Positions 9,896 to 20,897 are shown, counted from the stretch's first letter. The stretch: DNA of 64,000 nt from Batillaria attramentaria (GCA_018292915.2 JACVVK020000287.1:392501-456500), one strand, 5' to 3'. The notes: generated by a model not told the origin, from the letters alone. Program-made: numbers and translations.

Positions 9896-10549
9896 ATATT
9901 CCTGTGGTTACCTGCACTATTTCGGTTTTGTTGCAGCTCTTGAAGGCGCAATCTCTTCACTGAGGACTTGAGTCACCACCACCACCCACCTTCTTCAGAT
10001 CCTACATGCCACAGTTTGTCAACTTTTCCTTTTTAAAGCTATAAAGGTGATCAGAACAGCGTGACAACGTGAATAAATAAACATCACACTCAGTTAACAA
10101 TTTCACCTCGCTTGACGAAAAAAAAAATCCATTTCACACCTGGTTCATTCGATACGTGTCATGGGACAAGGACTTAACGTCAGACACAAAAATCCGTTTG
10201 TGTCATGCATTATTGAATCCGGTGTCAGCCCGGCCTTGCTTTATGTTTGAGCACTGGCCGGTAGCTGGGGGAACAGAGAGTAATGAATGCTTGGGATTGA
10301 AAATTTCGTTGCGATAGAAACGACCAGGAAGCATGAAACATTGCACTTTGCATGTGCAGTCGAACGTGATATTACAAAATTTGAAATCCAGAAATACATG
10401 TGGTCTGACAGCACACAGGAGGCTGTTGGGAGACTAAATGGAAAATGTTACATAATTATGACTTAATGATATGTATGGCAAACTCCATTCAGTCGTGTTC
10501 GCGATTTTATTGTGTACACAATGACACATTTTTGTTTGTTTGGTTGTTG

Positions 10550-10610
10550 CTGTTGCTGTTGCTGTTATTGTTGTTGTTGTTGTTGTTGTTGTTGCTGTTG
10601 TTGTTTTTAC
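10550..10610 (+). repeat. (GTT/GCT)n tract
   Basis: TTGCTGTTGCTGTTGCTGTT grading into (GTT)n. A similar tract lies at 36454-36502. Confidence 0.9.
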
Positions 10611-10639
10611 GTCTGTGATTTCATTTATGCACCAATTAC

Positions 10640-10790
10640 CTCTGTAATATTAGTTTGTTTTTATCTGTTAAATAATTCTTCTCCTTACTGACGCCTCAGA
10701 AAGTCCCAAGTACGGGACAATAAAGTGATATTGTATCTAGTATTGAATTCTTTGCATTATATTGAATTGCATTGCACTTTACTCTGCTTC
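10640..10790 (+). mobile_element. Possible retroelement 3' tail
   Basis: CCCAAGTACGGGACAATAAA followed by GTGATATTGTATCTAGTATT and further ATTG-rich words resembles LINE tails with AATAAAGT and short repeats. No coding end is seen upstream. Confidence 0.4.
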
Positions 10791-11537
10791 ATTGGATTCT
10801 ATTGTTTTTGTTGTTGTCTATTTCTGCACGGAAACACGGCTTGAAAGGTCTGACGCATCTACATGTTATGTCCCTCTAAGCAACAACAACGCGAAATGCT
10901 GCTTTTCAAACCGTTCTTGCGAAAGACACAAAAATTAATTACGAACGATGCTACGGTGAGTCAGGTCTCAAAATCGATTCCAGTTGAGACTCGACTGTAT
11001 ACCTCAGCCCCCGAGGGATCACACATCCATAATTGTGAAGTGAACATTAAACCGCTGACATTCAACCCTTTTCAAAAGCCAGCACGCAAAACAAAACAGT
11101 TCTTCGAAGCAGCCGTGTTGTAAGATGCTGGAGCTGAGAGAGAGAGAGAGAGAGCGAACAATAATGAAAAATTAATGCAAGCAGTAAGTGTGGTGTCACA
11201 TATCTCACAAGACTCATTAAACGTGCCGCCGTTGCCGTCGGATGGCTGGGTCCCGCCCAAATGCAGAGTGGGATGTTGTGTTATAGAATCCGAGAAACTT
11301 GTGAAAGTCTTCGATCGCCTCGGTACTAAATCAGCCGTGAAAGGGGAAAAAGTCTGAAGAGTTGATTTGTAAGTCTTGCTCAACCCGGCAGTGGATTTCG
11401 GTAACTTCCAGGAACTGAATGTGCAATCTCAAAATTTATTTTTCTCTATTGTCGAAAGCTGGCTGGTTTACTGAGGAAAGACCACGTCGTTGCTACTGAG
11501 GAGAAAGACAAGCAGGATTCCTGAAGAAATTTGTGAC

Positions 11538-11605
<68 letters not shown>
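11538..11605 (+). repeat. (TG)n microsatellite
   Basis: About 32 TG units leading into GAGAGAAAGAAAGAGA. Confidence 0.95.
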
Positions 11606-12184
11606 AGAAAGAAAGAGATTCCAACAATATCTCAGTGCTGTGCGGCGGCAGCAGATGGTGCATTCGAAGAACTGATTTTCATGCATCAAGCCATAGTCAC
11701 ACTGGAATTACAGGCAGGAAAAACCGCGACTGCAACTAACGATTTTTTTTAAAGGCTTTGGCGCTTAGTCCTCCGACCCCTACCCCCCCCCCCCCCCGAG
11801 ACCCCTCACCCCCAAAAAACACACACGCTTTCCTCTCCAACATTTGCTGTAGAGAAGACGGAAAAGAACAAAAAGAACAGACGAGGCGGCAAGATTTTAA
11901 CGAGGGGTTTTCAACTAGTACTGATTCATCAGCCAGTTACTGAAGGACTGCTAGCAGGGACCCAGTGCCTGACCCCTCTTTTTCAAACAGGCAAAAATCA
12001 AACCCGACAAACAGACGGAAACCAGTCTGAAATATCGAACGACTGAGGGAGGAACAAAACGGAGTTTCTAATTCTGGGTAGAAATTTTCAAAAATGGATT
12101 TCGTCTGGAATGAAAAAGCCTCTGGGAAATTGCCCTACCGTGGCGGTGTCAGGAGACATTACAATCACTGGCAGAAACTAAAGC

Positions 12185-12890
12185 GGATATGCTAAGTCTC
12201 TGGAATACTGGAAGTCAGTGACAGTTTGGCAGTAGTGTACTCTGAAGCGATCATTTGCAGTGTACACTGGGAATGGTAATTTGCAGTGTATACTGGAAGT
12301 GGCAGTTTGACAATGTACTGACATTGCGAATGGCAGCTACACTTGGCACTATGTACTGGAACGACAACTTGGCTTTGTATTCTGGGCATAGAAGTTTGGC
12401 AATCATAATGTTATACTGGAAATGTAAACCGTTTGCAGTGTATGTTGGGAGTGGTAATTGGTAATGTACTGATACTGGAAATGGCAATTTGGCAATGTTC
12501 ATTTCAAATGGCAGCTAAACTTGGCACTATGTACTAGAACGACAACTTGGCTTTGTATACTGGGGACGGAAGTTTGACAATCATAATGTTATACTGGAAA
12601 ATCTACGTAAGCCGTTTGCAGTGTACAATGAGAGTGGTAATTGGTAATGTCAGTATACTGGAAGTAGCAGTTTGGCAAAGTACATTGGCAGCTAAACTTG
12701 GCACTATGTACTGGAACGACAACTTGGCTTTGTATTCTGGGGATGGAAGTTCAGTTGTAAGCCGTTTGCAGTGTATATTGGGAATGGTAATTGGTAATGA
12801 ATACTGGAAGTGGCAGTTTGGCACTGTACTGACATTGCGAATGGTAGCTAAACTGGGCACTATAGTGGAACTGGAACGACTGTATAATTA
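12185..12890 (+). repeat. Irregular tandem repeat, about 160-183 bp period
   Basis: Four units start with TTTGCAGTGTA at 12254, 12432, 12615 and 12775. They share CTTGGCACTATGTACTGGAA, CGACAACTTGGCTTTGTA and TACTGGAAGTGGCAGTTTG. Within each unit the TACTGGAA...GGCA motif recurs, suggesting growth from a short ancestor. Confidence 0.85.
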
Positions 12891-12995
12891 TGTACTGGAA
12901 CGACAACGTGGCCTTGTAGACTGGGGATTGCAAACGCGGCTTTGGCAGTCCACATCGGGAAAGGCACTGATCTGGCAGTTTACGCTGGAAATCAC

Positions 12996-13165
12996 AATTT
13001 GGCAGTAGGTCAGCTTTTGTATCCGGTGAATTGAAATTTGGCAGTAGGTCAGCTATTGTATCCGGTGAATTGAAATTTGGCAGTAGGTCAGCTATTGTAT
13101 CCGGTGAATTGAAATTTGGCAGTAGGTCAGCTATTGTATCCGGTGAACTGAAATTTGGCAGTATA
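12996..13165 (+). repeat. 39-bp tandem repeat, over four copies
   Basis: The unit contains AATTTGGCAGTAGGTCAGCT and ATTGTATCCGGTGAATTG. AATTT starts at 12996, 13035, 13074, 13113 and 13152, exactly 39 apart. Copies are nearly identical, so the array is young. The TTTGGCAGT phrase links it to the neighbouring irregular repeat. Confidence 0.93.
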
Positions 13166-13364
13166 TACTGGGAATGGTAACTTTGCCCCTTGGTGATGAT
13201 TTTAAAAAAGGACCGTACAACTTGAATAAGCTTGAACAGATGTAGACTCACTCCCAGTCCACAGACTCGACTGAACTCGCGGCGTTTCAGCACCACACAG
13301 CACTGATACGAGTACAAACCAGCAATGAAGAGGGAACGCACAGCAAGCCAAGGCCAAAAAAGAA

Positions 13365-13500
13365 AAATCATACAAATGAGGCGCAGAATCAGCTGAACAG
13401 TGTACAGAAAGGGGGAGAAGAGAAGAAAAATCATACAAATGAGGCGCAGAATTAGCTGAACAGTGTACAGAAAGGGGGAGAAGAGAAGAAAATCATACAA
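13365..13500 (+). repeat. About 62-bp direct repeat, two and a half copies
   Basis: AATCATACAAATGAGGCGCA, GCTGAACAGTGTACAGAAAG and GGGGAGAAGAGAAGAAA occur twice in a row and then partly a third time (AATCATACAAAAC). An inverted copy lies at 14590-14637. Confidence 0.9.
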
Positions 13501-13607
13501 AACACACATTGTGGCTCGTGGTGGGCTTGCGGCACTACTGACGCGGCGACTGAGGTTCAAAACAAACAAAACAAAATGATACATCAGTTGTTGTTGTTGT
13601 ATCACGG

Positions 13608-13680
<73 letters not shown>
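13608..13680 (+). repeat. (TG)n microsatellite inside the 12-14.6 kb cluster
   Basis: About 36 perfect TG units between the 62-bp and 52-bp arrays. Confidence 0.95.
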
Positions 13681-13685
<5 letters not shown>

Positions 13686-13843
13686 TCATTCTGCACTGAT
13701 TTCTGAAGAAGCAACAAAAACTCTGAAAGCAGGCACGGCCATTGTCATTAAGTTCTAACGACGTCCACTGGCATTGAGGACGGACCGGACCAAGAATGAA
13801 GAGAACTACCACTAATGCAGTAAAAGCAACAGCACTACGTAGT

Positions 13844-14585
13844 CAGTGAAGACGCATCTATAGACTAACAAGTTCGCCCACACTGGCATGCCGCTCAGTG
13901 AAGACGCATCTACAGACTAACAAAAGTTCGCCCACACTTGCATGCCGCTCAGTGAAGACGCATCTATAGACTAACAAGTTCGCCCACACTTGCATGCCGC
14001 TCAGTGAGACGCATCTATAGACTAACAAGTTCGCCCACACTGGCATGCCGCTCAGTGAAGACGCATCTATAGACTAACAGAGTTCGCCCACACTTGCATG
14101 CCGCTCAGTGAAGACGCATCTACAGACTAACAAGTTCGCCCACACTGGCATGCCGCTCAGTGAAGACGCATCTATAGACTAACAAGTTCGCCCACACTTG
14201 CATGCCGCTCAGTGAAGACGCATCTACAGACTAACAAGTTCGCCCACACTTGCATGCCGCTCAGTGAAGACGCATCTACAGACTAACAAGTTCGCCCACA
14301 CTTGCATGCCGCGCTCAGTGAAGACGCATCTACAGGACTAACAAGTTCGCCCACACTGCATGCCGCTCAGTGAAGACGCATCTACAGACTAACAAGTTCG
14401 CCCACACTTGCAATGCCGCTCAGTGAAGACGCATCTACTAGACTAACAAGTTCGCCCACACTGGCATGCCGCTCAGTGAAGACGCATCTATAGACTAACA
14501 AGTTCGCCCACACTGGCATGCCGCTCAGTGAAGACGCATCTACAGACTAACAAGTTCGCCCACACTGGCATGCCGCTCAGTGAAA
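13844..14585 (+). repeat. 52-bp minisatellite, about 14 copies
   Basis: The unit contains CAGTGAAGACGCATCTATAG, ACTAACAAGTTCGCCCACAC and TTGCATGCCGCT. Units alternate between CTATAG and CTACAG and between CTTGC and CTGGC, and some have single-base indels. The repeat has no long open frame of its own. Confidence 0.95.
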
Positions 14586-14587
14586 AG

Positions 14588-14637
14588 ACCACTTTCTGTA
14601 CTCTGTTCAACTAATTCTGCGCCTCATTTGTATGATT
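14588..14637 (-). repeat. Inverted copy of the 62-bp unit
   Basis: ACTTTCTGTACTCTGTTCAA followed by CTAATTCTGCGCCTCATTTG and TATGATT is the reverse complement of 13429-13475 with about two mismatches. It closes the cluster that holds a (TG)n tract and the 52-bp array. Confidence 0.9.
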
Positions 14638-14876
14638 ACAACAGTTAGGCACATCTACCGTCATGCTAATAGCACGCGCATGCACGCACGTCCAGATTAT
14701 ACGGCCACAATTAGCAGGGCATAATTCTCGTTGCCTACTACCACTACCATTGCCACTCACAACTCTCTGAACAGCATTAGACAGTTGTACCAGTGTGTCC
14801 ATTATCCACCCAACGACCGTTTCAGCCTGCAATTTACATACCGGCAAGGCGAGAGAGCACAGGGTGCAGACAAAAA

Positions 14877-15239
14877 ATGAGCGAAGGTGTTTTCGGTGCT
14901 ACTGACTCCGCTTCAGTCAAAAGTACCACTGCCAGTACAGACGGAGTGTTCATAGACAGTAGTATCGAGTGTTTCCATGTTCATGTAACACCGAGTGTTT
15001 CCAACGGACTTCTGTCTGTCGGAGTGAATCTGACAAAGACGTTTTATCAACCAGACGACGTCTTTGTCTTAACGCTTTGCTACAATATAAAGACATGTAC
15101 ATGCCCGAAAAGTATTTCAAACATAATAATAAATCCGCGTGAGAGCAAGTATTCTCAAAACATTTCAAAACGATGTAGCACCGGAAACACCCGCGCAAAT
15201 ATTGATTACACCCCGTCGAGAGGAGAGGTCTGGTGGTGA
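14877..15239 (+). CDS. Unidentified open frame, 120 codons, possible exon or small gene
   Basis: An ATG after ACAAAAA opens a 120-codon frame that is not low complexity: it starts MSEGVFGATDSASVKS and has a mixed middle (FIDSSIECFHVHVTPSVSN) with four cysteines clustered near residues 78-84 and beyond. It lies just downstream of the 52-bp minisatellite. No signal peptide, known domain or clear splice site was recognised. It could be a chance ORF, a gene fragment or a mobile-element remnant. Confidence 0.2.
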   Translation: MSEGVFGATDSASVKSTTASTDGVFIDSSIECFHVHVTPSVSNGLLSVGVNLTKTFYQPDDVFVLTLCYNIKTCTCPKSISNIIINPRESKYSQNISKRCSTGNTRANIDYTPSRGEVWW

Positions 15240-15544
15240 AGATCTACGCGTGTATATTTAGCCCTGGCTAAAATCCGCCATTTGTCCGCCTAACTAGCCA
15301 CACGCGCGTCCTGTTGACGAAGGAAATGCTGACCGGTGCCTGGTCGCCTGCAGCCAATTAAGTGACCGTTAAAGGTGCGGGAGTCGTGTCTGCTGGGCTT
15401 CTGGTGCATCCTTCTGCCGGATGGGAAGGATCTGAATGTCCTGAGGTTATTACTCTGATGGCAGCTGTGATTGGTGTAGTTAGTGTGTATCTTGTTGGGC
15501 TGTTTGTATGACTGAAGCGATGCCGGCTGGCGGGAACGAGGGTT

Positions 15545-15682
15545 GGGGGGGGGGGGGGGGGGGGTGTTTGCAGGATGCTGTCATTGTTCATACCAGTTTC
15601 ATAGACACAGCGCTTCTACAGAACAAGAATGATAAACTCAGTGATGCATCGCCGACGCGCACGCGAGCGCGCGCGCACATAC

Positions 15683-15730
<48 letters not shown>

Positions 15731-15826
15731 GCCATGGTATGCACACACACACACACAATCTATGAAAGAAAGTGCGCAACACTGTTGTGAGGGCCGGAGA
15801 GACTGCCTCGGAGACAGAGGTGTGAG

Positions 15827-15863
<37 letters not shown>

Positions 15864-15889
15864 AGGGACAGACAAGAGAATGATCTGAC

Positions 15890-15923
<34 letters not shown>

Positions 15924-15990
15924 ACGCTCCTAGTGTTACAACAACTGAGAGGGAAGAAAGAAAGAGAGAGAGAGAACGACAAAGACCGGG
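15545..15990 (+). repeat. Cluster: G runs, (CA)n, (GAT)n, (GA)n
   Basis: A G run at 15545-15563, (CA)n at 15681-15727 within an alternating GCGCGC stretch, a long G run at 15831-15862, (GAT)n at 15889-15921 and a GA stretch at 15957-15975. The acidic poly-Asp frame here comes from (GAT)n. Confidence 0.92.
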
Positions 15991-16344
15991 ACTGAGAGAT
16001 ACCCCACACCAGTTGCAAACACATCAGGAACTGATTCTGCCCAAAGAGCCCAGCGCCAAACAAAAAAGAGTAACGCAATTATTATTGTTGGCGACTCCGC
16101 CGCAGAGAAAGCGTATCCCAACTCACAGCCTTTTATGTTTCATCATGCATCACCGCAGTCCCCCCACAACCTGCGGTTCATTAGAGTCAATCCTTTCCGA
16201 CCCATGCAACAAAAGCGTCACAAAGTCTGTCCTGATATTGGATGTCAGCATGAACATTCTCGGCCGCCGCTGACTCGTTTCCAGTGAGATGGCATGCTGC
16301 ACTCAGTGATCAGTCTTTCACTGATTCCACCGAGCAGGAGCAGT

Positions 16345-16555
16345 ATAAATGACAAGAGTCTGTGAAGTCCTGGATCAGGTCAGCGCCAGGTCGGTTACTG
16401 TATTGTCCCTTTCGGGAAATTCGGGCTGCTTCCCCATGGGGGAAGCGCGTCGCTGCGGTGCAGCGCCACCCAGTACCTGTTATATTTTTCAATTTTGCTG
16501 GGAGGAGGAAAGCCGGATAACCCGTAGGAAAATACCCCGATGAGCAGCCCGGTAG
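16345..16555 (+). mobile_element. Probable SINE core relic
   Basis: The stretch GTCCCTTTCGGGAAATTCGG, GCTGCTTCCCCATGGGGGAA and GCGTCGCTGCGGTGCAGCGC looks like the conserved central block of a molluscan tRNA-SINE that I know from other gastropod sequences (recalled, not checked). TATTTTTCAATTTTGCTGGG also resembles the tail flank of the 26.3 kb SINE-C. No tRNA head is seen. Confidence 0.4.
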
Positions 16556-16591
16556 CCAGAAAAAGCCGGTATCATAATTATCACAGCTCGA

Positions 16592-16866
16592 CCTGGGCCC
16601 ACATGTAAAAGTCGGGGTTAGGGAGTTTAGCCCCGGGTTAGAGTCTAACCTCGAACTAAACTAGCTCTAGGGTTAGATTTTTTTTTTTAAATCAGGAAGC
16701 GGGTCCATTCCAGCAAGGTGCCTATGCCGTTATAGGATTTTGTCTTTCTTTCTTCGCTTCCTTTTTGTTTTAACTTAATTTTGTTTTCGGGTTTCTTTTG
16801 TCCTAGTCTGGGTTAGGCCCGTAGCCGTGGGTTAAATGAACCGCGAGTTTTACATACGGGCCCTGG
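16592..16866 (+). mobile_element. MITE-1 copy 2, complete, 6-bp target duplication
   Basis: 275 bp from CCTGGGCCCACATGTAAAAG to TTTTACATACGGGCCCTGG. GCTCGA flanks it on both sides (16586-16591 and 16867-16872). The internal left arm can fold (AGTTTAG/CTAAACT around GGTTAGAGTCTAACC). The terminal inverted repeats and fixed-size duplication suit a DNA-transposon-derived MITE; the superfamily is not assigned. Confidence 0.83.
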
Positions 16867-16892
16867 GCTCGAACCCACGCTTCATCGCCGTG

Positions 16893-16945
16893 ACTATTTG
16901 GTGGAAAAGGACGTTAAAACCCCAAACAGCCGCCCACCCACCCAT
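16893..16945 (+). mobile_element. SINE-B 3' end fragment
   Basis: TGGTGGAAAAGGACGTTAAA followed by ACCCCAAACAGCCGCCCACC is the conserved SINE-B end. Upstream sequence is not recognisable as SINE; a MITE-1 copy ends 27 bp before. Confidence 0.65.
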
Positions 16946-17204
16946 CGCCGTGACGGTGGTGACGGCCGTTCACTAGCGCTACCTCAGTATTAGACCACCG
17001 CTCACTCAAGATGTTGACGTTGCGTAAACATCCGAACAAAGTCATCCGTCATATAACGCCGCCAGTCAATTAAAACTAACACGCAAACAAACAAACCGCC
17101 GTGACCAAAAACCGTAGACTTTCTTTCTCCTTCAACTCTTCGCCAGCTCCAGTGGTATTCCTCCCACGGAGGGCTCGGAAGCTGGGTCGTTTTGTTTGTA
17201 TCCA

Positions 17205-17292
17205 TGATGATAAATTACTAGAGAAGGATGAGGACGGAGGACTGACAGATTCTGCTGTGGAGGTCCATGTGGTTTGGGACTGCCCAAAAGTC
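17205..17292 (-). mobile_element. SINE-A 3' fragment
   Basis: GAGGACGGAGGACTGACAG and GGAGGTCCATGTGGTTTGGG are the reverse complement, with mismatches, of the 3' part of SINE-A (accacacggacctccatag and following). The head and core are absent. It is an older, degraded piece. Confidence 0.6.
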
Positions 17293-17335
17293 CGCATTTC
17301 TTTTAAACTGATCTTGGAATAATAGGGATTTTAGG

Positions 17336-17336
<1 letters not shown>

Positions 17337-17398
<62 letters not shown>
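17337..17398 (+). repeat. (TG)n microsatellite
   Basis: About 30 perfect TG units. Confidence 0.95.
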
Positions 17399-17402
<4 letters not shown>

Positions 17403-17820
17403 TTGTTGTTAAGCTGCCGTTTTCTTTTATTGCTTTCTGGCTAGACTTCCTCCTCCGTACATTTAGCGACAATTTTTAACTGTGTCTCATTCACGTTCCA
17501 ACACAATAACAAAAATAAAACTCCACCTATAAAAAGCCCTGTGGATACGGCAAAATACTTTGATGCTCTCTTGTATTACCGTAGCTCCCAGCCACACAAT
17601 ACGAGCTGGGGCGGCATGCAAGATGAACTGTCCCTGAATCGCGTCGACATCGCACGTGACTTCCAGCCTTTTTTGTGCACGAGATTATTGCTCCGCTGCA
17701 GCAAGCTGGCTTTGTGTGTGATTGTCTGCTTTCCATTCAAGCCATGTATTCTGATGATTTGATTGCCTTCATGCGCTGGTCTGCTTCTAATACCTCCTAT
17801 GGCTTCTTTTTTTCATTTTC

Positions 17821-17951
17821 AGAATGGTTCACAGTTGAAGAGAGCACAGCACTGGAGGTCGGAACTTCTTGATTGTAGAAGGGGCAAAAAGGTCGGGAAA
17901 GCGACCGCATGTAATGGGCATTTCTGTTTAACAAGCAAACATGGAAAGTAG
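17821..17951 (+). CDS. Possible terminal exon, unidentified
   Basis: A strong acceptor (CTTTTTTTCATTTTCAG) ends at 17820 and is followed by an open frame NGSQLKRAQHWRSELLDCRR and on to a TAG at 17949-17951. About 230 nt further on, TTTGCTTTCCATTTAG and GCAAGCAG|GTAAGTA (18182) form another acceptor/donor pair around only 20 nt. No protein family is recognised and no upstream exon can be assigned, so this rests only on splice-like signals. Confidence 0.18.
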
Positions 17952-18339
17952 TTTTTAAATGAAATTGCTTTGTTGGGTGCATGTGCAGTGTGGGCGGACT
18001 TGTGTTTGTCAGTTGCATGTTGTCAGTTTCAGGTTGTCACTTTGCAAACAATTCAATGATTGAAGACTTTCAAATAATTGACAACTCCAATTCTGTTTCA
18101 GTATTTCTTCAATTTCTCACCAAGGTTTCTTTGAAAGCACTTGTAATTTGCTTTCCATTTAGCTTATATTTGTTGCAAGCAGGTAAGTAAATAGTTCTGT
18201 AATTACAGTGGGCATTCCTGTTCATGATTTTATTAATCATTTGACTGATTACAGTTGTAGTCATTGTTTCACAGCTGAACATTCCTAGCACAAGTTATGT
18301 CATAGACCTCTACAACGGCCTAAAGCTGACATGCTGCTC

Positions 18340-18340
<1 letters not shown>

Positions 18341-18388
<48 letters not shown>

Positions 18389-18545
18389 ACACACAGACAC
18401 AGACACACACACAGTTACTTGAGTCTGTGATTAATATTGACTGTTCTTAATTATTTATTTGTTGATTTATACTGAGCCTGTCTCAATCTTAATTGCCCGT
18501 TTCGGGATGAATAAAGTGCAATTGATTGATTGATTGATTGATTGA

Positions 18546-18603
<58 letters not shown>
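18341..18603 (+). repeat. Two (CA)n tracts around a retroelement tail
   Basis: (CA)n at 18341-18412 with GA and GACA breaks, and at 18546-18603; the (ATTG)n tail lies between them. Confidence 0.95.
18440..18545 (+). mobile_element. Retroelement 3' tail with (ATTG)n
   Basis: GAGCCTGTCTCAATCTTAAT, TGCCCGTTTCGGGATGAATA and AAGTGCAATTGATTGATTG form a typical LINE end with AATAAA and a simple-repeat tail. A (CA)n tract follows. Confidence 0.5.
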
Positions 18604-18604
<1 letters not shown>

Positions 18605-20089
18605 GGCGCGCGCACTTGCAATGCTCACCTTCACTTCCGGAGTCTATCAAGGTCAGTCACTCATACAGTCACACGAAAAAATGACCCTTCAAACAAAGGC
18701 GCAAGTTCTTTGACAGAGAAGGCTGAACGCTTCGGTCAGAAGCAAGCCAACCATACTTTGCTCCATACATGAAAATGAGCCCATGACTCAGTGAAGATTT
18801 CTCACCTCTGATAGATTTCTATATCTGACAGCATCCACTTCAGGTGAACAGTTCATCACGACCAACCAATCCTGCCGCCTCAGGTAAGAGCAAGTCAAAT
18901 GACACTGATTTCTCCCTAGGCTAAGAGATAAGCCAGAAAAATGGCACCCACCCCCATCGTAAAAATAAAAAATTAACAACCGAGTCTTACACGCGCTTCA
19001 AAGATATCCGACAGAACCGAAATCAATAATGGCCATGTTATAGTACCCATTCGTTCACGTCGACGGTTCAACCTTGGGAAAGTGGCACTGCACTGCCGCG
19101 GCACGCGCCCCCCGCGGGTAAGGAGCGCTAGATTGTAGCGGAAATGTCTCCCCTGAGACCACGCGTGATAACATGTCGCCCCGGCGCAGGGAAACAACGC
19201 GGAGGAAAAAAAAAAAAGGGACCAAAAGTTCGGTCACCGATGGCTGCGTTGAAGAGATGAGCTGCGGGAGACCGCTACAGACTCCGCCGCAGAGACGCCA
19301 CTGAAAGGTTTAAGAGAGTGGAGAAATGTTCACGTTGGTTTGGTTTAGTGGGTGGACAATAGCATGCACCCACCCATCCCCCGCCCTCCTTTTTAGAGGA
19401 GGGTGGGGATGTGTGTGTTAACACTGAATAGGTTAAAAATGGGTCACCGAGAACAAAAGAAGCAGATATGGTTGGGTGAGGATGTTTGGCTTGGCCGGAT
19501 AATTGTCCAGTTATTTCTTGACTGCACTAACGACGTTGGCAGTGAACACGCTTTTGAAACCAGCTGTACTCAGGTTGGGAATGGCCGGCTCACTCGTTTA
19601 ACTGTCCGATCCGTATCGTTAGATTTTCAAGTAACAAAGTAATGCCGACTGAGAACATCCATAAACCGTTATTCAAAATTGCATTCCTCCTGCGGGCATC
19701 ATGGCCGTCCTTTGACCAAAATCTGAATGCAACCGACTAAGGTTACATCAGGAGGGTGGGTGGGTGGGGGTGGGGTGGTTGGGTGGGTCCACAGTGTCTA
19801 CGATCTCCAAAAAAAAAAAGTGTAGTCGCCTTGTTTTATGATGAGGTCGTATGACAAAGTTTCATCACGAGGTCGGAGCAAGGTCTATAACCTCGCAATG
19901 AACAACAACAACAACAACAAAAAGGTCATGTTTCATGAGGAGGTATTAACACAGAATATTTATAGTGAGGTAGGCCAACACTGATACAAGCCAGTCGAGG
20001 TGACGCATTTCTGCAGCGTAAGACGCTCCTCGGTGCACAACCGATTGCATTTATTATTCTTCTAGTGAGACTCTGCGATGGTGATATGT
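18604..20089. other. Unique sequence, no feature supported
   Basis: Short frames only. A GGGTGGGTGGGGGTGGGGTG stretch at 19756-19790 and an (AAC)n tract at 19901-19920 are the only simple repeats. Confidence 0.6.
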
Positions 20090-20200
20090 TTGACACGGAT
20101 GTCAGCGGAAGTGTCACTTTACTGCGCATGCGTCTCGCGAAGTGGCCCTCTGAGGCTTCCGATCGATACTTCGGCGCCATTTTTTAGACAGGGGGGACAA
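20090..20200. promoter_or_regulatory. Possible promoter-like cluster (ETS and NRF1 motifs)
   Basis: CGGAAGTG (20106-20113) and TGCGCATGCG (20123-20132) match ETS and NRF1 consensus sites 10 bp apart. An ATG in ideal context (AAAAATGGCGCC) lies at 20178-20180 on the minus strand with 84 open codons, but the motifs would then be downstream of the start. No splice sites were assigned. Confidence 0.22.
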
Positions 20201-20857
20201 ATCACATCACGATTGTCCCCCATGGCCACGGCAGCGGTTTGGCTGACCAGAAGCTTGACTTACGACCCTCCAGGGAAGATCATACACACATATCGGGTTG
20301 AGTCACGTCCCTTAGGTTTCTAATGTTTCGGAGGCACGCAAACTCAAGCTGAGAATGTAACCGATTCGAATTTCTAAACCCGGAAAATGTCTGAACCAAA
20401 TGTAACCTACGAAAACAAAAAAATAATGAAAACAAATCACATTTAAGGCGGATGAATTTTTTTTTCATCAGGACATGACCTTGTACCCGAGGCTACGGTT
20501 TCACGTCGATTCCTTGGACTATTACGGTGTAGCAGATTTCCTGATCTCCCGCGCAAAAAAAGTAACCCCCGGATCTTGTTCAAGCTGTGTACGCTTAAAA
20601 CGCTTAGTCTCGAGCGCCAAAGAAGAGCTGGGATTTTGTTTTCTCTCTCGCCTAGTGGATATATATTTTTTTTATGACACACGACGTGTTGTTCTAACAC
20701 CCACACAAGAAAAACTTCCGGGTCAGTTCTGTTTGCGTACGCTAAACGTAATCCGCGACATCTAACCAACACTGACTGAGGTGACATTTTCTGTCCGCGG
20801 GACAAAAAATTCAAGAAGCTTCGCATGGAGATGGGGAAGCCATTTTGGTAGAACACC

Positions 20858-20858
<1 letters not shown>

Positions 20859-20897
<39 letters not shown>
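20859..20897 (+). repeat. (CT)n microsatellite
   Basis: About 19 CT units; another CT then C-run tract lies at 21103-21130. Confidence 0.95.

Noticed and set aside
9424..9971. Poly-Leu, poly-Ala/Val/Thr proteins
   Set aside because: They are frames of the CTG/TTA triplet array.
12751..13812. 353-codon minus-strand ORF
   Set aside because: It runs through a (TG)n tract, the 62-bp, 39-bp and irregular arrays, so its length comes from repeats lacking stops.
13844..14585. CRISPR array
   Set aside because: Units are uniform 52-bp tandem repeats without variable spacers, in a eukaryotic setting.
20443..20856. 137-codon minus frame
   Set aside because: The best-context ATG nearby (ACCAAAATGGCTTCC) is in another frame that stops after 10 codons; the long frame shows no domain.
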